This document shows, piece by piece, positions 18,627 through 27,278 of a stretch of 64,000 bases of DNA (positions are counted from its first letter, which is position 1; the number at the start of each line of letters is the position of its first letter). Origin of the DNA: Neorhizobium alkalisoli (GTDB lineage: Bacteria; Pseudomonadota; Alphaproteobacteria; Rhizobiales; Rhizobiaceae). The DNA is taken from NCBI RefSeq assembly GCF_007829835.1, contig NZ_VIWP01000002.1, positions 620,001 through 684,000 of the forward strand, written 5' to 3'. Made by a program: the position numbers and the translations under genes. A model generated the notes under the pieces. That model was not told where the DNA came from and ran no database searches. It saw only the letters and a program-made list of their open reading frames with translations.

Positions 18627-19079
18627 TCATTCAGCCACGTCAGGAAACCTGAACACACCCGCAATCCGGCGCCGCCAGGACGGCACCAGAGCCGAGCGCA
18701 TCACAGATCCCCGCTCGTAGGCATGGATGAAATGCGTGTTCCCGGCGAGGATCCCTGCGTGTTTGGCGGCACAATCCGCCCGCCAGCGAAACAGCAGCAG
18801 ATCACCCGGCGCGGCATCCGCGATCGCCAGTGGCTGGCCGAACAGCCGCAAGGCCGCGGCCATGAGCCGGTCTTCGCCGCTGCGTTCGGCCCAATCTGGC
18901 GCATAGGCCGGCACCGGCTCCGGTTCGCCGCCGTAAAGTTCGCGCCAGATGCCGCGGATCAGGCCGATGCAATCGCAGCCGACGCCCCTGGTCGCGCCCA
19001 GATGGCGATAGGGCGTGCCAAGCCAGCTTTCGGCCAAGGCGACGATCCTTTGCCCCTGCCTTTCCCGCTGGCTGTTCAT
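18627..19079 (-). CDS. GTA gp14, NlpC/P60 cell-wall peptidase
   Basis: 150 residues with the NlpC/P60 fold signatures: catalytic Cys in GVGCDCIGLIRG (near residue 32) and His in KHAGILAGN (near residue 109). In the Rhodobacter GTA this enzyme sits at the tail tip and cuts peptidoglycan of the recipient. The start overlaps the gp13 stop by four bases. Confidence 0.92.
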   Translation of the reverse strand: MNSQRERQGQRIVALAESWLGTPYRHLGATRGVGCDCIGLIRGIWRELYGGEPEPVPAYAPDWAERSGEDRLMAAALRLFGQPLAIADAAPGDLLLFRWRADCAAKHAGILAGNTHFIHAYERGSVMRSALVPSWRRRIAGVFRFPDVAE

Positions 19080-19951
19080 TCGAACAGCGCCCCGCCGTCA
19101 TGCACGCGCTCGCCATCGACATAGGAATAGGCGAAATCCGTACCGGGCACATGCGGAAAGCCGCGGAAATTCAGCTGGTTGGAAAACCGCGACCGGCAGG
19201 TGGCAAAACTCTTGTCACAGCCTGCCGTGATGCTGCAGCCGCGCCCGACCGTAATGGGCACTTCAAGCGGCAGCCAGAAACCGATCACCGCCAGCCCGCC
19301 AGCCTTTTTCACATGCGTCTCGACAACGACAGTCGGGCCGCCGGAAAAGGTCAGGGTGCCGCGGTCAAAAAAGCCGGCGGCGAAATCCGAAAGACCCGAG
19401 ACGACCACCCTGCTCTCGTCGACGATATCCGAAACCTGCCCGTTGCCGCGCCATTCGGAAAGATCGACACGGCAACGCTCATCACCAAGGCGCGCATCGC
19501 AGCGGCGGCCGTAAAGGCGGCCCTGCGGCTGATCGAGCCGATGCGTGAGGCTGCGCAGCTCGGCACGAAATTCCCCGCCCGCCCGCGAAACCTCGCCGAT
19601 CTCGCGCATGTTCAAAAGCAGGTTCTGCTCGGGTGCCGTCCAGTTGACGAGAAAGAGTTCGACCCTGGCGCCATCATAACGCCCCGCGGCCAGATCATCC
19701 TCGCTGATCGCCACGCTTGAAAACCCGCCCGCCACCTCACCGGCATTGGCGGAAAGCCCCGTGGCGGCTTCCGTATCGCTTGCCGCAAAACCGCTGGCGG
19801 CGAGATAGGTGGTGCCGTCGAAGGTCAGATCGCGGTCATGTTCGGTAAAACCGAAAACCGCACCATCGCGCCGCGTCACCCGCCAGCAGTGACAGGTCGT
19901 CGTCGCATCGCCGGCCAGATGGTTGCGCAAGGCAACCGGCACCTTTCTCAT
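19076..19951 (-). CDS. GTA gp13, tail hub protein (DUF2163 type)
   Basis: 291 residues. Begins MRKVPVALRNHLAGDATTT, with the characteristic CHCWRVTRRDG and FTEHDRDLTFDG motifs, and four conserved cysteines in the C-terminal part (GRGCSITAGCDKSFATCRSRF) that resemble a Cys cluster used for Fe-S or zinc binding in phage hub proteins. In the GTA structure the homologue forms the hub under the tail tip. Four-base overlaps with gp12 and gp14. Confidence 0.92.
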   Translation of the reverse strand: MRKVPVALRNHLAGDATTTCHCWRVTRRDGAVFGFTEHDRDLTFDGTTYLAASGFAASDTEAATGLSANAGEVAGGFSSVAISEDDLAAGRYDGARVELFLVNWTAPEQNLLLNMREIGEVSRAGGEFRAELRSLTHRLDQPQGRLYGRRCDARLGDERCRVDLSEWRGNGQVSDIVDESRVVVSGLSDFAAGFFDRGTLTFSGGPTVVVETHVKKAGGLAVIGFWLPLEVPITVGRGCSITAGCDKSFATCRSRFSNQLNFRGFPHVPGTDFAYSYVDGERVHDGGALFE

Positions 19952-20586
19952 GGCAATATCTCCGTCAGCGGAATGGTGGGAATCCGCCCCGCCTCGAAAT
20001 GCGCAAGGCTGACATCGATCCGGTCGATATCGAAACGCACCGGCACATCGAATTCGAAGCCGGCCGTGATAACCGCGCCGGCCGGCGGCACATGGCCAGA
20101 TGCAAAGGTGAGCACACCGGTCACGGCATCCACGGCAAACGACCCGGCCGGTTTTGACGCGCCCGCGACGGCAACAAGAACCGAACCCGCGACCGGTTTC
20201 GAAATCCGTCGCGCCCAGGAGCCGGCGAAATCGGCATAGGTTTTTAAGAGTTCAAAGGCAGCCGTCGCGCCGTCACCGGCGCCGAGGATCTGGTCCATGG
20301 CCGAAACGACGCCACCCGGCGCACAGGATTTCCAGTCGAGGGGATCGCGAAAACGAAACCCGTAAAGCTGGCCGGCGCGTGCCTCGAAAAACTCGAGCAC
20401 CTCATAGAGATCCGTCGTGGAGCGGATGCCCGATCCGGCATCATAACTGCGGCGGCTGTCGCGCCAGCGCTGGTTGCGCTGTTCGCGCCCGTTCGATAGA
20501 TTGACGATATCCGTGCGCCGCACCGGGCCACCAGACGCGCCGAGCGCCAGCCGCAGCGGAAACCGCACCTCATGAAATCCGGCCAT
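19948..20586 (-). CDS. GTA gp12, distal tail protein (DUF2460 type)
   Basis: 212 residues. The N-terminal MAGFHEVRFPLRLALGASGG and the arginine-rich NGREQRNQRWRDSRRSYDAG segment are hallmarks of this family. In the GTA it forms the ring connecting tail tube to hub. ATGA overlap with gp13; 12 bases after gp11. Confidence 0.92.
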   Translation of the reverse strand: MAGFHEVRFPLRLALGASGGPVRRTDIVNLSNGREQRNQRWRDSRRSYDAGSGIRSTTDLYEVLEFFEARAGQLYGFRFRDPLDWKSCAPGGVVSAMDQILGAGDGATAAFELLKTYADFAGSWARRISKPVAGSVLVAVAGASKPAGSFAVDAVTGVLTFASGHVPPAGAVITAGFEFDVPVRFDIDRIDVSLAHFEAGRIPTIPLTEILP

Positions 20587-20598
20587 GACCGCCTCCCC

Positions 20599-21141
20599 TC
20601 ATAGCCCGCGCCGGCCGCGTGCGACACTGCGCGCCAGCATGGCCGAGATCTGCCCTTCGCTTTTGCGAAAACTCGCCGCATCCGTGGCCGTGACGTTGAA
20701 GACGATCTGCGGTGTTCGCCCATTGCCATCGCTACCGGTCGCCACGCCAAGCGCTCCGTCGGGACCACGCTGCAGCGGCAGGATCGCTTCAGCGCCCGCC
20801 TCACCCATCAGCCCGGCACCACCATCCATCGGAAAATAGGTCGGCGCGCGGACGACACCGCCATCGGCAAATGGCGTCACCGAACCGGCAAGACTGCCGA
20901 CGGCATTGCCAAGCGCGGTTTCAAGCGGCTTCAGGCCCGCGGCAAGCGCGATATCCGTCAGCCGGTTTCCGAGCCCTTTCAGCACATCCTCCAGCCCCTT
21001 GCCGCCCGTCGTGGCGGATCGAAGCGCGCCGGTCAGTGCCGCGCCAAAACGCTGCGAGCGGGCTTCAAGATCGGCCATGACGCCGGAAAGCGCCTCGGCG
21101 CCGGAGAGAGCATTGGAAAAGTCATCGCTATCGGTCTGCAT
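20599..21141 (-). CDS. GTA gp11, short tail tape measure protein
   Basis: 180 residues, far shorter than tape measures of siphophages, as expected for the short GTA tail. An alanine- and leucine-rich helical N-terminal half (about 10-85) precedes a glycine-rich region with FADGGVVRAPTYFPM and GEAGAEAILPLQRG, typical of the C-terminal part of tape measure proteins. It sets tail length and passes into the recipient envelope. The gene lies 55 bases after gp10.1. Confidence 0.88.
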   Translation of the reverse strand: MQTDSDDFSNALSGAEALSGVMADLEARSQRFGAALTGALRSATTGGKGLEDVLKGLGNRLTDIALAAGLKPLETALGNAVGSLAGSVTPFADGGVVRAPTYFPMDGGAGLMGEAGAEAILPLQRGPDGALGVATGSDGNGRTPQIVFNVTATDAASFRKSEGQISAMLARSVARGRRGL

Positions 21142-21196
21142 GGTTCGCTTTACTCCGTCAGGCCACTGTTTCAGCGCCTATTCTGGCGGGTCTGCC

Positions 21197-21439
21197 TCAT
21201 CGATCCGGGAATTCCCCCATCAACGCATCCAAAACCCCTCGTGCGAGAGGCGTCGCGCGCCGCCGCGTACCGCCGGTGATGATGAAGAATTCGCGCGGTG
21301 TCATCGCCCAGAAATCCCGTGGCGGAAGCCGCAGCAGGAAGAGACCGGCATGCATCACGGCATCCCAGGGAAAGGGCGCTGTTTCGACCTTCCCTCGTGC
21401 TCCATCTGCAGCTCCGTCCGATCCCGCCGCGGCCTTCAA
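21197..21439 (-). CDS. GTA gp10.1, tail assembly chaperone (DUF2376 type), TTG start
   Basis: 80 residues. The core FPWDAVMHAGLFLLRLPPRDF followed by WAMTPREF is diagnostic of the small TAC proteins encoded between gp10 and gp11. No ATG fits: the only start near the expected N-terminus is a TTG at 21439 that overlaps the gp10 stop as TTGA, so translation probably depends on coupling. An AAGGAG lies 16 bases upstream, further than ideal. The same frame is open for 95 codons upstream across gp10 but that part has no family resemblance. Confidence 0.75.
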   Translation of the reverse strand: MKAAAGSDGAADGARGKVETAPFPWDAVMHAGLFLLRLPPRDFWAMTPREFFIITGGTRRRATPLARGVLDALMGEFPDR

Positions 21440-21825
21440 GGGTTTGCGGCAACCGCTCCTTCCGATACTCCCTCCGGCCCGGCAAAGGTCGCGGTCAATA
21501 GGTCGGCGGTGATGCGGGCATAGGCAGCAAGCCCGCCCTCGACGCTCATCGCCGCCACCTCGTCGTCCGAAAACAGATTGCCGCCGCCGCGCAGGCCGGC
21601 GCCGAGGATGCGGATCATATCTGCCGCCTTCAGCCTGCCGGATGAAAACCGCTCGCCGAGCCCGCCGAGATCGCCGACGGAAAAGGCCGTTTCCAGCTCG
21701 GCCAGCGCGCCGAGCGTCAGGCACAGGATGCGCCTCTCGCCATCGATCACAGCCTCCACCTCGCCCCGCCGCCGGTTGGCGCGGGCGGTGCCGGCGCCAT
21801 GCGCGGCAATTTCAGAACCTCTCAT
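21436..21825 (-). CDS. GTA gp10, tail protein
   Basis: 129 residues with the family-typical stretches TARANRRRGEVEAVIDG near the N-terminus and LTLGALAELETAF, ending in a long alanine-rich helix. It is the GTA gp10 family, thought to act in tail tube assembly with the TAC encoded next. Start at 21825 chosen for GGGAGG five bases upstream. Sits 13 bases after gp9. Confidence 0.88.
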   Translation of the reverse strand: MRGSEIAAHGAGTARANRRRGEVEAVIDGERRILCLTLGALAELETAFSVGDLGGLGERFSSGRLKAADMIRILGAGLRGGGNLFSDDEVAAMSVEGGLAAYARITADLLTATFAGPEGVSEGAVAANP

Positions 21826-21838
21826 CGCCGCCTCCCGC

Positions 21839-22246
21839 TCAGAGCGTCGCAAACGTCAGAGCACCAGCCGATTCCAGCGCCAGTTCGAAACGCACCTCGC
21901 CATCATGCTCACCGGAATATTCGAGCGCCGTAACCTGGAAAGGTCCGGTCACCGTGCCGAAGGCCGGGATGACTACCTGCCAGGAGAGAATGCTGCCCGC
22001 AAAGAAGGCGCTACGCACCAGAAGATCGCTCGCCTGGTCCTTGAAAATGCCGGCGCCGGAGAGCGAGGCGCGCTGCACGCCGGCGCCACCCAGAAGTTCG
22101 CGCCAGCGCCCGGCGCTTTCCGCGTCCGTGACATCCACCGTCTCGGCGTTAAAGGCCAGTCGCCGGGAGCGGAGGCCCGCGACGGTCGCGAACGTGCCGC
22201 CATTGTCGATCTTCAGGAGCAGGTCCCTGCCCTTCTGCGCTACCAT
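21839..22246 (-). CDS. GTA gp9, major tail tube protein
   Basis: 135 residues beginning MVAQKGRDLLLKIDN, with RSRRLAFNAETVDVTDAES and ALEYSGEHDGEVRFELALESAG, all typical of the TP901-1-type major tail protein in GTAs. It forms the hexameric rings of the tail tube. Its start is 95 bases from the start of the divergent MFS gene, so promoters for both probably lie between them. Confidence 0.93.
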   Translation of the reverse strand: MVAQKGRDLLLKIDNGGTFATVAGLRSRRLAFNAETVDVTDAESAGRWRELLGGAGVQRASLSGAGIFKDQASDLLVRSAFFAGSILSWQVVIPAFGTVTGPFQVTALEYSGEHDGEVRFELALESAGALTFATL

Positions 22247-22341
22247 GGTCGAATTCCTTTTCTGCAAAGAAAAGCCGTTCCGTTCCCGCAGACGATGCTG
22301 TAGGACCGGCTTCATATTCTCATTTCAAAAGACTTGCCTCG

Positions 22342-23592
22342 ATGCCCCAGTCTTCCCGGTTCCGCTCGGCGCGGACAATCGCGGTGCTCGCGATCACCCA
22401 GATCACGTCATGGGGCACGAGCTTCGACATGCTGGGCGTCATGGGCCGTATCGTCGCTCCCGATCTTGGCCTGCCGAACGAAATCGTCTTCGGCGGCCTG
22501 ACGATCATGATGCTGGTCAGTGCCGTGGTCGGCCCGACGACCGGGCGGCTGCTCGTGAAGCACGGGGCTGCAAAGGTGCTAGCCTGCGGCTCGCTGCTGT
22601 TTGCGCTCGGCCTAGCGCTGCTCGCCGCAGCCCACGGTCCATTCGTCTATTTCGCCGCCTGGCTCATTATCGGCATTGCCGGTTCCTTTGGCTTGTCCGC
22701 GCCGGCCTATACGGCCGTGGTCGAACGCGAAGGCCTCGACGGCAAGCGGGCGATCGCCATTCTGATGCTGTTCACTGGCCTTTCGGTCACCGTGTTCTGG
22801 CCGCTCCTCACCTATCTGACCGATCTCATCGGCTGGCGGGAGACCTTTGTCGTCTGTGCCGGCGTGCATCTTTTCATCTGCCTGCCCTTGCACCTGTTCG
22901 GCCTGCCGCCGCGGGTGGAAAGCGCCGAGCGCGCGAAGGCCGACGAGATCGAACCGGTGCAGCTGACGCCGGAGCAGAAGAAAAGGGCCTTCTTCTACCT
23001 TGCTGCCGTCATCACCATCAGTGCGCTGGTCAGTTACGGCCTTGCGCCTTCGCTGATCACCATCCTGATACAATCCGGCGCAGCACCTGCCCTTGCGCTG
23101 CAGCTCGGTGCCGCTCGCGGCGCTTTCGGGGTCTCGGCCCGTGTCGTCGACATGACGCTTGGCCGCCGCGGCAATGCCCTGATCACCTCGCTGATCGGCC
23201 TGTCGCTGATGCTGTGCGGCTTCCTGATCGCCGCCACGCTCGCGCCGGCAACGGCTGCGCTGGTCACTTTCATGGTCCTCTATGGTTTTGGCTCCGGCGT
23301 TGTCGGCGTCGCCCGCGCACTGCTGCCGCTGACCCTGTTTTCGGCCAAGGATTTCGGCATGCAATCGGCACGCCTGACCTTGCCGCAGAACCTTGCGACC
23401 GCCGCCTCTCCCGTCGTCTTCACGGCAATCCTCGATCGTCTCGGCGGCCAGTATCTCCTGATCCTCAGCGCCGTGCTGATCCTCGCCGCCCTGACTTTCG
23501 TCCTTCTGCTGACACGGCTGGTGAAAAGCGCCAATGCGACCTCCGCTGAGGCTCACTCGGTGACGGCTCGCAGCCGCATCTCGGCCAGATAA
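22342..23592 (+). CDS. MFS transporter inserted in the GTA cluster
   Basis: 416 residues, about 12 membrane segments, with the MFS loop 2-3 signature in shortened form (GPTTGRLLVKHGAAK near residue 65) and a central cytoplasmic loop (about 193-215). It most resembles general MFS efflux or uptake proteins; no substrate can be assigned. It is the only larger plus-strand gene between gp1 and gp15, lies between gp9 and gp8, and its 3' end overlaps the gp8 3' end by 40 bases. The ribosome binding site is weak. I read it as an insertion that splits the GTA transcript, since gp9 then needs its own promoter or read-through of an antisense gene. Confidence 0.88.
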   Translation: MPQSSRFRSARTIAVLAITQITSWGTSFDMLGVMGRIVAPDLGLPNEIVFGGLTIMMLVSAVVGPTTGRLLVKHGAAKVLACGSLLFALGLALLAAAHGPFVYFAAWLIIGIAGSFGLSAPAYTAVVEREGLDGKRAIAILMLFTGLSVTVFWPLLTYLTDLIGWRETFVVCAGVHLFICLPLHLFGLPPRVESAERAKADEIEPVQLTPEQKKRAFFYLAAVITISALVSYGLAPSLITILIQSGAAPALALQLGAARGAFGVSARVVDMTLGRRGNALITSLIGLSLMLCGFLIAATLAPATAALVTFMVLYGFGSGVVGVARALLPLTLFSAKDFGMQSARLTLPQNLATAASPVVFTAILDRLGGQYLLILSAVLILAALTFVLLLTRLVKSANATSAEAHSVTARSRISAR

Positions 23593-23951
23593 AACCGCGT
23601 CTTCGGCTGCCGGGCGATCTTTAGCCCCGTCATGACAAGATTGACCAGCGCAGCGCCCTCGAGCGCCGGCTCGATCCCGGCGAGCACTTCGCCCAGAAGA
23701 CCGGCAATCTCCTGCACCTGCCGCCGTCCATCCGCATCGGACCAGATTTCCAGCGTCAGAAAATGTTCCTCGCCGGGCTCCGTGCCGGTCGAATAGTCCC
23801 GCGTTTCCATGTCGCCGAAGACGATGCACGGGAATTTTGGCCGGGCCAGAAGCCGGTCGTAAAGACCATCCGGCCCGATGATCGTCGCAAGCGCCGGATC
23901 ACCGGAAACCCGCTGATGGATCGCTTTCAAAAGCGCACCGGCCGCCGTCAT
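23553..23951 (-). CDS. GTA gp8, tail terminator (DUF3168 type)
   Basis: 132 residues. The series ALLKAIHQRVSGDPALATII, PKFPCIVFGDMETRDYS and LEIWSDADGRRQVQEI is characteristic of DUF3168 head-tail joining/tail terminator proteins. The ATG at 23951 overlaps the gp7 stop by four bases. The last 40 bases overlap the convergent MFS gene. Confidence 0.9.
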   Translation of the reverse strand: MTAAGALLKAIHQRVSGDPALATIIGPDGLYDRLLARPKFPCIVFGDMETRDYSTGTEPGEEHFLTLEIWSDADGRRQVQEIAGLLGEVLAGIEPALEGAALVNLVMTGLKIARQPKTRFYLAEMRLRAVTE

Positions 23952-24280
23952 GGCGCCTCCTCCTCGCATTGGCAGACGAGGTAGCGCTCGGTCTCGTCCG
24001 GATCACGCACGAGCTTGATGGCAAACAGCCGCGCCCCCTTTCGAAACCGCTGGCCGGCGGCGAGCCCTTCGCGAAAGCGGACCCAGATCCGGTGACTGAC
24101 CGTGCCGCCTTCGGCTGAGGCCTCTTCACCGACGGCAAAGGAAACGGGCTCGATCCGTGCCCAGAGCGAGGCGACCTCGTTCCAGACAACCACCGCGCCG
24201 CCCTGCCCGTCCGGCTCGGCCTGCGGCGCTTCCAGCTCCAGACGCGCGGTCATCTGGCCGGGGTCGAGAAAGGTGACCAT
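23948..24280 (-). CDS. GTA gp7, head-tail stopper/adaptor
   Basis: 110 residues with a signature of phage head-tail joining proteins: MTARLELEAPQAEPDGQGG, LWARIEPVSF and the C-terminal LVRDPDETERYLVCQCEE. It closes the connector below gp6. TGATG overlap with gp6, ATGA overlap with gp8. Confidence 0.9.
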   Translation of the reverse strand: MVTFLDPGQMTARLELEAPQAEPDGQGGAVVVWNEVASLWARIEPVSFAVGEEASAEGGTVSHRIWVRFREGLAAGQRFRKGARLFAIKLVRDPDETERYLVCQCEEEAP

Positions 24281-24849
24281 CAGAGCCTCCGCATCCGGAA
24301 CGGCGCGATCAGCCGTTCATACCCTTCGGGAATGCCGGCCGGCTGCTGGTCCGGTGAAACAACGCCACGAAAGGCGAACATATGGCCGACATGCAGCGAC
24401 ATCGCCCGTTTCAGCGTGCCGGGCACATCCGTTCCGGCTTCGCCGTAACCGGCGATAAAATCGATCTCGATGCCGTTCATCGCCTGGCCGGGCATGGGCG
24501 GATTTTTCAGCCACAGCCGCGCCGGGCGGGCAGCGCCATCGAGGAGATGATCCTCAAGCGAAACCTCAACACCCGTGCCGTCCGCTTCGTAAACGGTAAC
24601 CGCCTCAACGGTTTGGACGGGCGACCGGTGAATTTGAATCACGCCGTCCTTCGGCCAGTGATCGAGGCAGAGGCGCAAGGGCCGGCTGATCAGGCAAAGC
24701 CCGGTCTCGCGCTCGAGATGTTCGCGGGCGGTGGTGACGAGCGACAGGAGAAGCGCGTCCTCATCGCTGTTGTCGAGCCGAAGATGGGCCTTGATCTCGG
24801 CCAGCGTCAACGGCTCCGCGGTGGGCGGAGTGGTTTGGATATAGGTCAT
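24280..24849 (-). CDS. GTA gp6, head-tail connector/adaptor (phage gp8-like, TIGR02215 type)
   Basis: 189 residues. The PLTLAEIKAHLRLD opening, YITREH-like helix LVTTAREHLERETGLCL and the C-terminal LKRAMSLHVGHMF..ERLIAPFR are typical of phage connector proteins binding under the portal. The ATG at 24849 is the natural start; the frame continues upstream through a RIME but those codons are repeat-derived. A RIME lies between this gene and gp5. Confidence 0.9.
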   Translation of the reverse strand: MTYIQTTPPTAEPLTLAEIKAHLRLDNSDEDALLLSLVTTAREHLERETGLCLISRPLRLCLDHWPKDGVIQIHRSPVQTVEAVTVYEADGTGVEVSLEDHLLDGAARPARLWLKNPPMPGQAMNGIEIDFIAGYGEAGTDVPGTLKRAMSLHVGHMFAFRGVVSPDQQPAGIPEGYERLIAPFRMRRL

Positions 24850-24872
24850 GGGGAATTTCCTATGGAGTGTCT

Positions 24873-25009
24873 GCCCCTCATCCGCCTGCCGGCACCTTCT
24901 CCCCGCTTGCGGGGAGAAGGGATATGCCGCACCGTCGAAGGTCATGGGAGGCCGCGTGTGGCACGTCCCCTCTCCCCGTCAAGACGGGGAGAGGGTTAGG
25001 GTGAGGGGC
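24873..25009. repeat. RIME-type palindromic element, copy 3, between GTA gp6 and gp5
   Basis: Begins GCCCCTCATCCGCC, ends TTAGGGTGAGGGGC, with arms around CTTGCGGGG and CCGTCAAGACGGGG. It interrupts the GTA structural operon and could process or attenuate the transcript after the capsid gene. Confidence 0.85.
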
Positions 25010-25029
25010 AAATCCTGCATTCAGCGAAA

Positions 25030-26328
25030 TCAAGCCGCCGCAAACTTCACCAGCTTGATCGCCTCGAAATTCTGCACCCCGCCGCCGACGCGTTTGGTCG
25101 TATAGAAAAGCACGTAGGGTTTTGCCGAATAGGGATCACGCAGCACCCGTACCCCGGCGCGGTCGACAACGAGGTAACCCGCGCGGAAATCGCCGAAGGC
25201 GACGGCAAGCGCATTGGCCGCCACGTCCGGCATTTCCTCGGCTTCGGCGATCGGGAACCCCATCAGCGAGGCGGGCTGGCCGGCCGATGCCGGCGGGCGC
25301 CAGAGATAATTGCCATCGGCATCCTTGAATTTGCGGATGTCGGACTGGGTGCGGCGGTTGAGCATGAAGGTGCCGTTCTGGCGATGGCCGGCCTTCAGCG
25401 CGTAGATCAGTTCGATCAGCGTGTCGGACGGGCCAGCCGCCTTCCAGGCGCCGGCGGATCCGGTCGCGACATAACCGAGATTGCCCCAGCTCCAGCTGGT
25501 ATCGGCCACCGCCGTATAGGAGAGAAAACCCTTCGGCTTGTTGAGACCATCACCGCGGATGAAAGCGTCGCCTTCCTGTTCGGCAAAAACGATATCGACC
25601 TCGCCGGCGATCCAAGCCTCGATGTCGACCGCCGCATCATCCAGCAGACCCTGGGTCGCGGCCGGCATGGCGTAGAGTTCCATGGTCGGGAAGGAGAGTT
25701 CGGCGAGAAGCGGCGACGCCGTCTGTGGGCGCGCCGCGGTTTCCGCCACCCAGCCGGTCGCAAGGCCGGCCGTGGTGAAGGGCTTTTTCAGGATGGCGGA
25801 GGAGACGGTGCGCACGGTGGACAGCGCCCGCATCAGCGAAACGACCGAGATGCGGCGGCCGATTTCCGTGTCGGTCTCATCGGGTACGAGATAACCACCA
25901 TCGGCGCCGCTGCCGGCAGACAATACCTTTGCCTCGAGCTCGCGCAGGCCGGCCTCGTCGCCGCGGCGTATATAGGCGTCGAAGGCCGCCTTGTGCTCGA
26001 CCATGTCGGGCGAAAGCTCGCGGCCATTGCCACCCGAACCGAGCTGCGGACGGGCCTTTTTCAGAACCATCTGGTCGAGCAGTTTCTTCTGCTCGTCGAC
26101 CACGCGGTTGATGCGGTCCATCTTGTCGCGGGTGACGACATCGGCGGTCAGTTTCTGCTCGATCTCGCCGAGACGGCGGTCGTTGACCTCCTTGAAGGCC
26201 TCGAAAGCCTCCATGAAATCGTCGAAGGCGGCCGTCATGGTTTCCGGCACGGCCTTCACTTCAGGAGCTACCGGCGCGGCCGGGGCGGCTTTCGTCCTTT
26301 CGGGCATTGCTTCCGTCATCTCGATCAT
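25030..26328 (-). CDS. GTA gp5, major capsid protein (HK97 fold)
   Basis: 432 residues. An N-terminal proline/alanine segment and coiled-coil (about 35-105, DDFMEAFEAFKEVND..EEQKKLLDQM type) form a scaffolding delta domain that is expected to be cut off by gp4. The HK97 body follows (LSAGSGADGGYLVPDE near residue 135, EGDAFIRGDGLNKPKG near 250, MLNRRTQSDIRKFKDADG near 320, C-terminal YFTTKRVGGGV-like end). Start overlaps the gp4 stop by four bases; the next in-frame ATG at 26319 is better spaced from AAAGG and could be the true start. Confidence 0.95.
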   Translation of the reverse strand: MIEMTEAMPERTKAAPAAPVAPEVKAVPETMTAAFDDFMEAFEAFKEVNDRRLGEIEQKLTADVVTRDKMDRINRVVDEQKKLLDQMVLKKARPQLGSGGNGRELSPDMVEHKAAFDAYIRRGDEAGLRELEAKVLSAGSGADGGYLVPDETDTEIGRRISVVSLMRALSTVRTVSSAILKKPFTTAGLATGWVAETAARPQTASPLLAELSFPTMELYAMPAATQGLLDDAAVDIEAWIAGEVDIVFAEQEGDAFIRGDGLNKPKGFLSYTAVADTSWSWGNLGYVATGSAGAWKAAGPSDTLIELIYALKAGHRQNGTFMLNRRTQSDIRKFKDADGNYLWRPPASAGQPASLMGFPIAEAEEMPDVAANALAVAFGDFRAGYLVVDRAGVRVLRDPYSAKPYVLFYTTKRVGGGVQNFEAIKLVKFAAA

Positions 26329-26897
26329 CCTTTGAAGGTTGCGGAAAACATCATTTTCGCCGCCCGCCGCATCTGGCGGACGAGTTCGGTCTCGCGGTCG
26401 CGGAAAAAGCGTCCGTGCTTGACATCGGAGACGCGGGCGGAGGGCAGCATCGGGAAGGTGACGACCGAGATCTCCCAGAGATCGGCCTCCAGGATGCGGC
26501 GCACACCGGTCTTGGCGTCGGTTCTGGCGCGCACGGTGCGAAAGCCGATCGACAGCCCGTCCAGCGCGCCGGATTTCATCAGCGCCAACACTTCGCGGGC
26601 GCGGCCGACGCCGGGCGACAGAAACCCTTCGACATAAAGGCCGCGGCCATCCTCGCGAATGGTCTTCCAGGCGCCGATCGGTTCGTTCGGGTCATGCTGG
26701 TAGAGCATGCGCACGCCGCCTGCCCCGCGCGCCGTAAGAGAGCTTAGGAAAGCGCCGCGCTCGATCTTGTCCTTGCCGAGATCGACCTCGCCAAAAACGC
26801 TGGCATAACCGGAAAACACCCCGTCGCCGGTAATGCCGGACAGTTCCAGATTGGCGAATTTGCGCATGGTCGGGCACGGCCCGCGATAGACGTGCAT
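26325..26897 (-). CDS. GTA gp4, prohead protease
   Basis: 190 residues of the HK97 prohead protease (U35) family. Visible catalytic neighbourhoods are MLYQHDPNEPIGAW (His near residue 65) and GLSIGFRTV (Ser near residue 114). It cuts the delta domain from gp5 during capsid maturation. The ATG at 26897 has AGGGAG six bases upstream. Confidence 0.92.
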   Translation of the reverse strand: MHVYRGPCPTMRKFANLELSGITGDGVFSGYASVFGEVDLGKDKIERGAFLSSLTARGAGGVRMLYQHDPNEPIGAWKTIREDGRGLYVEGFLSPGVGRAREVLALMKSGALDGLSIGFRTVRARTDAKTGVRRILEADLWEISVVTFPMLPSARVSDVKHGRFFRDRETELVRQMRRAAKMMFSATFKG

Positions 26898-26948
26898 AAA
26901 AGTCTCCCTGCAATGTTCTTGGGTCTTGCCGGTGCGGCTAAAGCGCCG

Positions 26949-27278
26949 TTACCGCGATATGCGCCCGTAACGGCCGGCGACGCGCGAGAGGACGCCGAGC
27001 ACCCACCAGGCCGAAAGGCTGGCGGCCGCCGAGCCAGCAAGAATGGTTTCGGCGCCGGAAAGCTGGCCGCCGAGGCCGAGCCTTTCCGTGAGCCAGAGCC
27101 CGGTCGGTCCGCCAAAGATCAGGCCACAGCTGAGGCCGGTCGCAAAACGGCTTGCGGCTTCCCGGCGGCTTTTCGGCAGGAGGTAGATCAGTGACACGCC
27201 GGCTCCCGCCGTCGCGCCAAAAACCTTTGCCAGCCAGACACCGGTGATCGTGCCCGGATCATTGCCGAGGTCAGCCAT
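26949..27278 (-). CDS. Small membrane protein of rhizobial GTA clusters (function unknown)
   Basis: 109 residues from the ATG at 27278 (MADLGNDPGTITGVW). Three to four hydrophobic stretches with many glycines (about 16-36, 48-68, 76-100) and an arginine-rich C-terminus. I believe a protein of this kind lies between portal and protease genes in other rhizobial GTA clusters (possibly the DUF6107 family) but cannot verify. It could be a membrane anchor for assembly or a holin-like protein. Confidence 0.6.
   Translation of the reverse strand: MADLGNDPGTITGVWLAKVFGATAGAGVSLIYLLPKSRREAASRFATGLSCGLIFGGPTGLWLTERLGLGGQLSGAETILAGSAAASLSAWWVLGVLSRVAGRYGRISR

Noticed and set aside
21642-23549. 635-codon plus-strand open frame overlapping gp9, gp10 and the MFS gene
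   Set aside because: It runs in a different frame from the MFS gene and opposite to gp9 and gp10, and its product is Arg/Ser/Pro-rich without motifs.
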